Source: Streptomyces violaceus (GTDB lineage Bacteria > Actinomycetota > Actinomycetes > Streptomycetales > Streptomycetaceae). Taken from it: a stretch of DNA of 5,138 bases. The notes below the pieces were generated by a model. That model saw nothing but the letters and a program-made list of their open reading frames with translations. It was not told where the DNA came from and ran no database searches. The stretch's first letter is position 1, and each line of letters starts with the position of its first letter. Below are positions 1 through 5,138 of the stretch, in pieces. A program made the translations under genes and the position numbers. The DNA lies in assembly GCA_000715635.1 (NCBI GenBank), contig KL569230.1, forward strand, positions 5,199 through 10,336, given 5' to 3'.

Positions 1-521
1 GTATCGAGGCCCGCGGCTTCGCCGCCGATGTCCTCGACATCGAGTCCCTGACCGCGGCCCTGTACGCGGCCGGTACCTCGCTGGGGACCGTCGAGATCCT
101 CCAGTACAGCCCCGTGCCCCGCGCCGACTTCATGAAGCCGGTCCTGGACACCGGCGCCGACGACCTCGACGCCCCTCTCGCGTTCTCCGTCAAAGGCCCC
201 GCCACGGCCGTGAACGCCGTCCTGCCCGGCATGCGGGACCTCGGCCGCGGCACCGTGCTGTTCGTCAACGGCTCCAGCGCTGTACGCCCCAACCCGAACG
301 TCGCCGGCACCTCCATCGCCTTCGCCGCCGAGAGCGCGTACGCCCGCATGCTCCACGACACGCTCGCCCCGCGGAACACCCATGTCGCCCAGCTGATCGT
401 GCCGGGCGCCATCCGGCCCGACGCCGAACACAGCAGCCCCGATGCCCTGGCCCAGCGCCTGTACGACATCCACACCGAGCGCGACGGCTTCCGCCACTAC
501 TCCGAGCCCCTGCCCGACTGA
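1..521 (+). CDS. SDR-family protein with degenerate active site, 5' partial
   Basis: The reading frame is already open at the window edge (first full codon at base 3), so the N-terminal part with the dinucleotide-binding glycine motif lies outside; 172 residues are visible. SDR landmarks remain in order: a DVxD element (27-38) that normally contacts the adenine ring, a beta strand ending in ILQYSP (96-113) where classical SDRs have NNAG, the helix with AAVNAVLPGM, the strand TVLFVNGSSA with the expected serine at 276-278, and a late PGAI element. The catalytic YxxxK is missing: thirteen residues after the serine, where tyrosine is expected, the sequence reads TSIAFAAE with no Tyr or Lys in place. 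The fold is therefore supported but classical oxidoreductase activity is doubtful. It may be a divergent SDR subfamily using other residues, or a binding or regulatory protein. A GTG at 114 is in frame but lies inside the fold and is not a credible start. The stop is 15 bases before the next gene, which suggests co-transcription. Confidence 0.8.
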   Translation, partial: IEARGFAADVLDIESLTAALYAAGTSLGTVEILQYSPVPRADFMKPVLDTGADDLDAPLAFSVKGPATAVNAVLPGMRDLGRGTVLFVNGSSAVRPNPNVAGTSIAFAAESAYARMLHDTLAPRNTHVAQLIVPGAIRPDAEHSSPDALAQRLYDIHTERDGFRHYSEPLPD

Positions 522-536
522 ACCCCTGGACGCCCC

Positions 537-1067
537 GTGACGCCCACCGCCCTTCCCGCCCTGGCGGCCCGTGGCGCCGTAGCCGCGGCCCTGCTGCTTG
601 CTGTCACGGCCTGCACCGACAACCCGCCCCCCGTATCCTCCGCGTCGTCCCCTTCCGGACGGCAACAGACGCCGACGCGCCCGGCATCCACTGCATCGTC
701 CGACAGGAACACCGCCATGAACATCCAGATCACCCTCGACGGCCAACCGGTCGACGCCACCCTGAACAACAACGCCGTAGCCCGCGACTTCGCGTCCCTG
801 CTCCCGCTCAGCCTCGATCTGGAGGACTTCCACCAGACGGAGCGGATCGCTTATCCGCCGCGCAAGCTGGACATCTCCGGCGCCCCGGACCCGGCCGCCC
901 CGAAGGCCGGCGACCTGGCCTACTACGTCCCCTGGGGCAACCTGGCCCTGTTCTACCGCGACGGCGACTCCGCCTCCGCCGACCTGATCATCCTCGGCCA
1001 CGTCGACGACCGCGACACCGACCGGCTCGCCAACGCCGAACACATCACTATCGAAGCCGCCCCCTGA
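537..1067 (+). CDS. Cyclophilin-like fold domain protein, predicted lipoprotein
   Basis: A 176-residue protein from GTG. Residues 8-25 form a hydrophobic signal segment after Arg12, ending in a lipobox VTAC with Cys26 as the predicted lipidated residue. Residues 27-60 are a Pro/Ser/Thr-rich linker of the kind that tethers lipoproteins. From about Met61 to the end is a compact domain matching the bacterial cyclophilin-like fold family (DUF369/TM1367-like): a start ITLDGQPVDATL, then RDFASLLPLSLDLEDF, then the conserved GDLAYYVPWGNLALFY (125-140), and a final strand with LIILGHVDD. The family has a cyclophilin-type beta barrel, but members are generally not shown to be prolyl isomerases, so no enzyme activity is claimed. 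The GTG start has only a weak GGA (528-530) upstream. A second in-frame start, ATG at 717, has a better AGGAA and would give the bare 116-residue domain, which is the usual family architecture. The fold assignment is fairly sure; export rests on the upstream start being used. Confidence 0.8.
   Translation: MTPTALPALAARGAVAAALLLAVTACTDNPPPVSSASSPSGRQQTPTRPASTASSDRNTAMNIQITLDGQPVDATLNNNAVARDFASLLPLSLDLEDFHQTERIAYPPRKLDISGAPDPAAPKAGDLAYYVPWGNLALFYRDGDSASADLIILGHVDDRDTDRLANAEHITIEAAP
705..709 (+). promoter_or_regulatory. Internal ribosome binding site before ATG 717
   Basis: AGGAA lies 7 bases before an in-frame ATG (717) inside the lipoprotein gene, exactly at the boundary between the Ser/Pro-rich linker and the folded domain. 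Seen directly; that it is used is inference. It is stronger than the site in front of the annotated GTG start, so it could be the only start, or a second one giving a cytoplasmic form. Confidence 0.35.
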
Positions 1068-1109
1068 CTCGGCCGGCAGCCACTGCAAGCATGCGGCCGG
1101 CGCCCCGAG

Positions 1110-1132
1110 GGTGGGGAACATCCTCACCTTTT
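1110..1132 (+). terminator. Rho-independent terminator after the lipoprotein gene
   Basis: GGTGGGG (1110-1116) pairs with CCTCACC (1122-1128) around the loop AACAT, giving seven base pairs including one G-T wobble. Four T residues (1129-1132) follow, then a pyrimidine-rich stretch. It begins 43 bases after the stop codon at 1067 and is oriented to stop + strand transcription. It would separate the degenerate SDR/lipoprotein unit from the MFS transporter unit. Pairing was checked by eye only. Confidence 0.6.
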
Positions 1133-1161
1133 CGTCCCTCTTCGGCGGTGGAACCGTGAAA

Positions 1162-1191
1162 GAGGCGCCCGCCGTTCGCTCCGGCGGCCTC
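1162..1191 (+). promoter_or_regulatory. GC-rich stem-loop in the leader of the MFS gene
   Basis: CGCCG (1170-1174) pairs with CGGCG (1182-1186) around the loop TTCGCTC. The stem is extended by GAGGC (1162-1166) with GCCTC (1187-1191), leaving a 3-base bulge on the left arm. No T-run follows. It could be a second, T-less terminator of the kind common in actinomycetes, a leader structure affecting the transporter mRNA, or an operator. The structure is seen; its role is inference. Confidence 0.35.
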
Positions 1192-1232
1192 CCTGTCGCC
1201 CCCTGACCTGCCGGTACTCCCCCGTTCCGCTC

Positions 1233-1238
1233 AAGGAG
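1233..1238 (+). promoter_or_regulatory. Ribosome binding site of the MFS gene
   Basis: AAGGAG lies 11 bases before ATG 1250. It is the strongest Shine-Dalgarno match in the window and supports this start, giving a protein whose first membrane segment begins about 12 residues in, as expected for the family. Confidence 0.75.
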
Positions 1239-1249
1239 AGACCACACGT

Positions 1250-2506
1250 ATGCCTTCCGCATCCGGGACCACCCCGGGCAAGCTCCCCTTCGTCGTCTGG
1301 GTGCTCGCCTCCGGCACGTTCCTGATGGGCACCACCGAGTTCGTCATCGCCGGACTGCTGCCCGAACTGTCCACCGGCCTCGGTGTGAGCACCTCCCGGG
1401 CCGGCCTGCTGATCACCGCCTTCGCCGTCGGCATGATCATCGGGGCGCCGACCATGGCCCTGGCCACTCTGCGCCTGCCTCAGCGTCAAACGCTGATCCT
1501 GGCCCTGTCCGTCTTCAGCCTCGGTCACGTGGTGGCGGCTCTCAGCACCTCCTTCACCGTCGTCCTCGCCGCCCGCGTCGTCACCGCGCTGGCCACCGGA
1601 GCGTTCTGGTCCGTCGGTTTCGTCGTCGCCACCGCCGCCGCAGGCCCCCAGAAGGCGACCCGCGCCACCGGCGTGATGATCGGCGGTCTGACCCTCGCCA
1701 ACGTCGTCGGTGTGCCCATCGGCTCCTTCGCCGGCCAGTTCGTCGGCTGGCGCGGCCCGTTCTGGGCGCTGGCCGCCCTCTCCGCGCTCGCCGCCGCCTT
1801 CATCGGCCGCTTCATTCCCGCCCGGGAAGAGCGCGCGACCGTCTCGCTGCGCGCGGAGTTCGGCGCCCTGCGCCAGGGCCGGCTGTGGCTGGCGCTGAGC
1901 GCCGCCGTGTTCATCATGGGCGGTGTCCTCGCGGCCTACAGCTATGTCACCCCGCTGCTGACCGACCGCGCCGGCATCCCGGCGGGCACCGTGCCGTTCG
2001 TCCTCATCGCCTTCGGCGTCGGCGCCCTTGGCGGCACCACCACCGGTGGCCGGCTGGGCGAGCACCGTCCGATGGCCACCACCCTCACCGCCGCCGCGGC
2101 CACCGCTCTGGTGCTGTTCTTGATGATCCCGCTGTCCGCCGGCGCGGTCACGGCCACGATCCTGGTCTTTCTCATGGGCCTGACCGGTTTCGCGGTGAAC
2201 CCCGTCGTCACGGCGCTCGCCATGCGTTTCGCCGGTGACGCCCCGACCCTGACGTCCGCGCTGACCACCTCCGCCTTCAACATCGGCGTGGCCGGCGGAT
2301 CCTGGATCGCGGGTACGGCCCTGGACTCCTCCCTCGGCGTGACCGGCCCGCCCCTGGTCGGTGCCGTCATCGCCACTCTCACCCTGCTCCCGCTCATCGC
2401 CCTCGCCGTGCGCGGCGCCTCCGGCAGGAGCCGCATCGTGGCCCAGGGCACCGCTCCGGCCCACGCGCCGAGTGACGAACCCGCACGGACGCCGTCCCTT
2501 CGCTGA
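1250..2506 (+). CDS. MFS transporter, DHA1 drug-efflux type (AraJ/CmlR-like)
   Basis: A 418-residue inner-membrane protein with about twelve hydrophobic segments in two halves, split by a polar loop near residues 192-212 (PAREERATVSLRAEF). TM1 carries MGTTEFVIAGLLPEL, with Glu30 in the membrane, a hallmark of the proton-driven DHA1 exporters that include AraJ, the chloramphenicol exporters CmlR/Cmx, and sugar efflux proteins. TM5 carries GVPIGSFAG followed by GWR (154-168), the antiporter motif C position of this subgroup. Motif A between TM2 and TM3 is reduced to LRLPQRQ. Length matches the roughly 390-420 residues usual for the family, with a polar 28-residue C-terminal tail. Export of a small hydrophobic compound by proton antiport is the family role; the substrate cannot be read from sequence. 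It is the first gene after the probable terminator and is followed after 120 bases by an SDR, so it likely leads the SDR-cupin unit. Drug resistance is possible but not shown. Confidence 0.9.
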   Translation: MPSASGTTPGKLPFVVWVLASGTFLMGTTEFVIAGLLPELSTGLGVSTSRAGLLITAFAVGMIIGAPTMALATLRLPQRQTLILALSVFSLGHVVAALSTSFTVVLAARVVTALATGAFWSVGFVVATAAAGPQKATRATGVMIGGLTLANVVGVPIGSFAGQFVGWRGPFWALAALSALAAAFIGRFIPAREERATVSLRAEFGALRQGRLWLALSAAVFIMGGVLAAYSYVTPLLTDRAGIPAGTVPFVLIAFGVGALGGTTTGGRLGEHRPMATTLTAAAATALVLFLMIPLSAGAVTATILVFLMGLTGFAVNPVVTALAMRFAGDAPTLTSALTTSAFNIGVAGGSWIAGTALDSSLGVTGPPLVGAVIATLTLLPLIALAVRGASGRSRIVAQGTAPAHAPSDEPARTPSLR

Positions 2507-2539
2507 CCGCGGCCCGGCCGCCTTGCCCCGCCGCCGCGG
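2507..2539 (+). other. Inverted repeat just after the MFS stop codon
   Basis: CCGCGGC (2507-2513), touching the stop codon, is perfectly matched by GCCGCGG (2533-2539) across a 19-base GC-rich loop. There is no T-run, and the loop is long, so strong termination is doubtful. It could reduce read-through from the transporter gene into the SDR, protect the 3' end of the message, or be chance in GC-rich DNA. Confidence 0.3.
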
Positions 2540-2614
2540 ACCAACGCACAGAGCAAGCGAGCAGCCCCCGCCATGGGCCGAACGGGAACCCCGAATCACG
2601 GAACAACCACGATG

Positions 2615-2620
2615 GGAGAG
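2615..2620 (+). promoter_or_regulatory. Ribosome binding site deciding the SDR start
   Basis: GGAGAG sits 6 bases before GTG 2627. The upstream in-frame ATGs at 2573 and 2612 lack a comparable site, and the ATG at 2612 overlaps this one. The site therefore favours GTG 2627 as the true start. Confidence 0.6.
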
Positions 2621-2626
2621 CACGAC

Positions 2627-3394
2627 GTGAACCCCACCTACGACTTCACCGGCCAGGTCGCCCTCGTCACCGGGGCCGGCTCCGGCATGGGCCTGGCCAC
2701 CGCCCGCGCCTTCGCCGAGTCCGGAGCCGCCGTCGCCCTCACCGACATCGACGGGGCCACGCTCGACGCCGCCGCGAAGGAACTCACCGACTCCGGCCAC
2801 CAAGCCCTCGCCCTCCTCTGCGACGTCACCGACGAGGACCAGGTCGCCGCCGCGGTCGACCGCACCGTCGAGACCTTCGGCCGCCTCGACATGGCCTACA
2901 ACAACGCCGGTATCCAGATCCCGCCGAGCGACGCCGCCGACGAACCCGCCGAACGCTTCGACCGCGTCAACGCCATCAACCTCCGCGGCGTCTGGGCCGC
3001 CATGAAGCACGAGCTGCGGCACATGCGCGCCCAAGGCAGCGGAGCCATCGTCAACTGCTCCTCCCTCGGCGGACTCGTCGGCCTCCCCGGCCGTGCCTCC
3101 TACCACGCCTCCAAGCACGGCGTCATCGGCCTGACCACCAGCACCGCCCTCGAATACGCCCCGCGCGGCATCCGCGTCAACGCCGTCTGCCCCGGCACCA
3201 TCGACACCCCCATGGTCAGCGACATGATCGCCAAGGGAGAACTCGACCGCGCCGAAGCCGAGGCCAACCAGCCCGTCAACCGGCTCGGCACCGCCGACGA
3301 GATCGCCCAGGCCGTCCTGTGGCTGTGCAGCCCCGGGGCCGGCTTCGTCGTCGGTGTCGCCCTTCCCGTCGACGGCGGCTACGTCGCCCGATAA
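2627..3394 (+). CDS. Classical SDR-family NAD(P)-dependent oxidoreductase
   Basis: A 255-residue soluble Rossmann-fold enzyme when read from GTG 2627, the usual length for a classical SDR. Motifs in order: TGAGSGMG (15-22) for dinucleotide binding; Asp40 at the end of the second strand (LTDID), which favours NAD(H) over NADP(H); CDVTD (65-69) for the adenine ring; NNAG (92-95); catalytic Asn118; catalytic Ser146 in VNCSS; YHASK with Tyr159 and Lys163; PGTIDTPM (189-196); and the C-terminal PVDGGY. The catalytic tetrad is complete, so it should interconvert an alcohol and a ketone or aldehyde; the substrate is not deducible. Starts at 2573 and 2612 would add 18 or 5 residues of unconserved sequence (GRTGTPNHGTTTMGEHD), and the ribosome binding site supports 2627. 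It lies 120 bases after the MFS gene and 60 before the cupin, all on the same strand, suggesting a shared pathway. Unlike the SDR at the window start, it is intact. Confidence 0.9.
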   Translation: MNPTYDFTGQVALVTGAGSGMGLATARAFAESGAAVALTDIDGATLDAAAKELTDSGHQALALLCDVTDEDQVAAAVDRTVETFGRLDMAYNNAGIQIPPSDAADEPAERFDRVNAINLRGVWAAMKHELRHMRAQGSGAIVNCSSLGGLVGLPGRASYHASKHGVIGLTTSTALEYAPRGIRVNAVCPGTIDTPMVSDMIAKGELDRAEAEANQPVNRLGTADEIAQAVLWLCSPGAGFVVGVALPVDGGYVAR

Positions 3395-3454
3395 GGACGG
3401 GCCACGACGCCGGCATCCCGAACCCCGCTCGTAGGCAAGGATGTGTGAGGCACC

Positions 3455-3883
3455 ATGCAGTTCGTCAAGCAGCAGCCCAGCAGCAAGGCCCCGTCTGACT
3501 GGTTCATCGGTGACGTCTGGTGGGACGTCATCCACGCCGGCCAGGAGCCGTCCCGCATGCGTGTCAACATGGTCCGCTTCTCACCGGGCGCGCGCACCAA
3601 CTGGCACTCCCATGTGCTGGGCCAGGCCCTGCACGTTGTCTCCGGCGTCGCTCTGATCGGCACCCGGGACGGCACGATCTTCGAGGCCCACCCGGGCGAG
3701 ACGGTCACCTGCCCGCCGGGCGAGGAGCACTGGCACGGCGCCGTCCCCGACCGGTTCATGGAGCACCTCGCCCTGTGGGAGGGCAAGGGCGACGGCAGCA
3801 CGGAGACCACCTGGGCCGAGCCGGTCACCGAAGAGCAGTACAACTGCCCGCGCACCCGCGAACTGCCGAACGCCACCTCCTGA
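3455..3883 (+). CDS. Small metal-binding cupin, hydroxynitrile-lyase-like
   Basis: A 142-residue single-domain cupin. Cupin motif 1 is PGARTNWHSHVLGQALHV, giving metal ligands His51, His53 and Gln57; motif 2 is PGETVTCPPGEEHWHGA, giving His92. The order H-x-H-x3-Q-and-H, the PPGE.HWHGA block and the following MEHLA with His104 match, from memory, the manganese cupins related to the Granulicella tundricola (R)-hydroxynitrile lyase, whose ligand numbering is offset by two. Proteins of this group are often named 'cupin' or '(R)-mandelonitrile lyase', but most have no tested activity, and the lyase name should not be taken as function here. Residues 16-41 form the start of the barrel. The ATG has GTGAGG (3445-3450) 4 bases upstream, a little close; AAGGA at 3437 is too far. 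It follows the SDR by 60 bases with no visible terminator. A dioxygenase, isomerase or lyase acting on the same small molecule as the SDR is plausible. Confidence 0.85.
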   Translation: MQFVKQQPSSKAPSDWFIGDVWWDVIHAGQEPSRMRVNMVRFSPGARTNWHSHVLGQALHVVSGVALIGTRDGTIFEAHPGETVTCPPGEEHWHGAVPDRFMEHLALWEGKGDGSTETTWAEPVTEEQYNCPRTRELPNATS

Positions 3884-3914
3884 TCCCCCTGACACGCTGA
3901 GGACGATCCGTGCC

Positions 3915-5138
3915 ATGAAGACCCCCACCGATGCCGCAGCCGAAAGACTCATCCATCTCCGGGCAGCAGGCGTGAGCCTGGTGCTCGACCTGCGGGGCAA
4001 CGGCCTGCCTGCGGTGCTCCACTGGGGCGGCGATCTCGGCGACCTCACCCAGGAGGAGCTGTCACAGCTGGCCAAGGCCGTCACCATGCCGAACATGCCG
4101 GGGTTCGACGATGCCGTGCCGCGGGTCCAGTTGTTGCCCGAGCACGGCACCGGATGGCCCGGACAACCCGGTCTGACCGGGCATCGACATGGCGCCGACT
4201 GGTCACCCTTGTTCACCTTCGACTCGGTGGAGGCCGACGGCCTCTCGGTACGGATCCGGGCCACCGACCGGACCGCCCAACTCGGTCTCGTCCTGGAGGC
4301 CGGCCTCACCCCTTCCGGGCTGGTGCGGATGCGAGCCGCCGTCCGCAACGACGACACGGTGGGTCCGTACACGCTCGACGGGTTGATGCTCGCGCTGCCA
4401 GTTCCCGATGCCGCCATCGAACTGTTCGACCTCACCGGCCGCTGGTGCCGTGAACGCGCCCCGCAGCGCAGGCCCTTCACCCACGGCACGTGGCTGCGTG
4501 ATACCCGCAGCGGGCGCACCGGCCACGACGCATCCCTGGTTCTGGCGGCCGGCACGCCGGGCTTCGGCTTCGGCAGCGGCGAGGTGTGGGGTCTGCACAT
4601 CGCCTGGAGCGGCAACCACCGGATCCTTGCCGAGCGGTTGCCCACCGGTCGCCCGGTCGTCGCCGCCGGTGAACTGCTGCTTCCGGGCGAGGTGATCCTC
4701 GGCCCCGGCGAGCAGTACACCGGGCCGTGGCTCTACGGCTCTCACAGCGACCAGGGCCTGGACGGTCTGTCCGCCCGGTTCCACGACCACTTGCGCGCCC
4801 GCCCCCGACATCCACACCGGCCTCGACCGGTGGTGCTCAACACCTGGGAAGCCGTCTACTTCGACCACGACCTCGACAAGCTCACCCACCTCGCCGACCT
4901 CGGCGCGGAGGTCGGGGTGGAACGCTTCGTCCTGGACGACGGCTGGTTCCGTCACCGCCGCGACGACCGGGCGGGGCTCGGAGACTGGTACGTCGACGAG
5001 ACCGTCTGGCCCAGCGGCCTGCGCCCGCTGATCGACCATGTCCGCTCCCTCGGGATGGAGTTCGGCCTGTGGGTCGAACCCGAGATGGTCAATCCCGACT
5101 CCGACCTGGCCCGCGCCCACCCCGAGTGGATCCTGGCC
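3915..5138 (+). CDS. Alpha-galactosidase, GH36, 3' partial
   Basis: The frame is open from ATG 3915 to the window edge, 408 codons; GH36 enzymes of this kind run to about 700 residues, so a little over half is visible. Residues 1 to about 290 are the N-terminal beta-supersandwich domain, including LLPEHGTGWPGQPGL, GHRHG and WSPLF. The catalytic barrel then begins with VVLNTWEAVYFDHD (Asn309, Trp311, Glu312), followed by FVLDDGWF (Asp341, Asp342, Trp344), GLGDWYVDETVWPSGL, and GLWVEPEMVNPDSDL (Trp386, Glu388, Glu390). These blocks are characteristic of GH36 retaining alpha-galactosidases, which remove terminal alpha-galactosyl groups from raffinose-type sugars and galactomannans. The nucleophile (in KWD) and acid/base aspartates lie beyond the window, so activity cannot be confirmed. 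No signal peptide is visible, so it is probably cytoplasmic and acts on imported oligosaccharides. GAGGA (3899-3903) lies 11 bases before the ATG. It starts 31 bases after the cupin, so read-through is possible, though functions differ. No earlier in-frame ATG or GTG was seen after the cupin stop. Confidence 0.92.
   Translation, partial: MKTPTDAAAERLIHLRAAGVSLVLDLRGNGLPAVLHWGGDLGDLTQEELSQLAKAVTMPNMPGFDDAVPRVQLLPEHGTGWPGQPGLTGHRHGADWSPLFTFDSVEADGLSVRIRATDRTAQLGLVLEAGLTPSGLVRMRAAVRNDDTVGPYTLDGLMLALPVPDAAIELFDLTGRWCRERAPQRRPFTHGTWLRDTRSGRTGHDASLVLAAGTPGFGFGSGEVWGLHIAWSGNHRILAERLPTGRPVVAAGELLLPGEVILGPGEQYTGPWLYGSHSDQGLDGLSARFHDHLRARPRHPHRPRPVVLNTWEAVYFDHDLDKLTHLADLGAEVGVERFVLDDGWFRHRRDDRAGLGDWYVDETVWPSGLRPLIDHVRSLGMEFGLWVEPEMVNPDSDLARAHPEWILA

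Noticed and set aside
114..521. GTG 114 as a real start for a short 135-residue protein
   Set aside because: The frame continues upstream to the window edge with SDR-like sequence (DVxD and the strand before QYSP), so the gene is 5' truncated by the window.
1070..1101. Two GCCGGC copies that could pair across the start of the 1068-1249 gap
   Set aside because: The six-base sequence is its own reverse complement, and flanking bases do not extend the stem; common by chance at this GC content.
1124..3535. An 803-codon open frame on the - strand across the MFS, SDR and intergenic regions
   Set aside because: Its translation is dominated by Gly, Asp, Glu, Arg and Ala with no domain, membrane segment or motif, and it lies opposite two well-supported genes. 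In GC-rich DNA stop codons are rare in the frame that mirrors third-position G/C, so such long antisense frames are expected.
3441..3656. A + strand frame from ATG 3441 overlapping the cupin start
   Set aside because: It is Ser/Ala/Pro-rich and out of frame with the cupin, whose motifs lie across the same bases.
3581..5120. Two overlapping long - strand frames (3581-4720 and 4203-5120) opposite the cupin and alpha-galactosidase
   Set aside because: They are antisense to genes with clear family motifs, have low-complexity composition and no recognisable domain or convincing ribosome binding site.

Overview
The window is GC-rich throughout, with G or C in nearly every third codon position, GTG as well as ATG starts, and no TTA codon noticed in any of the called genes. 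This fits an actinomycete, most likely Streptomyces or a close relative. That assignment rests on composition and protein style, not on a marker gene.

All six supported genes lie on the + strand. Region A (1-1067) has the 3' end of a short-chain dehydrogenase/reductase (SDR) with a degenerate active site. It is followed 15 bases later by a small predicted lipoprotein carrying a cyclophilin-like fold domain. A hairpin with a T-run (1110-1132) probably ends this unit. Region B (1068-1249) is a 182-base gap holding that terminator, a second GC-rich hairpin (1162-1191), and a strong ribosome binding site. Region C (1250-3883) has a 12-TM drug-efflux-type MFS transporter, a canonical NAD-type SDR, and a small single-domain cupin that resembles the metal-dependent hydroxynitrile-lyase-like cupins. 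Region D (3915 to the window end) is the first 408 codons of a GH36 alpha-galactosidase, cut by the window edge before its catalytic nucleophile.

The MFS, SDR and cupin genes are plausibly one transcript. They look like an accessory module that chemically handles a small carbonyl or aromatic compound (SDR, cupin) and exports it or a related compound (MFS). The alpha-galactosidase starts 31 bases after the cupin and may be read through from it, though its sugar-hydrolysis role has no obvious link to the others. No RNA genes, mobile elements, CRISPR arrays or attachment sites were seen. No clearly new defence or mobile system is visible. The points most worth a second look are the catalytically degenerate SDR, the possible dual start of the cyclophilin-like protein, and the cupin's altered pocket residues.
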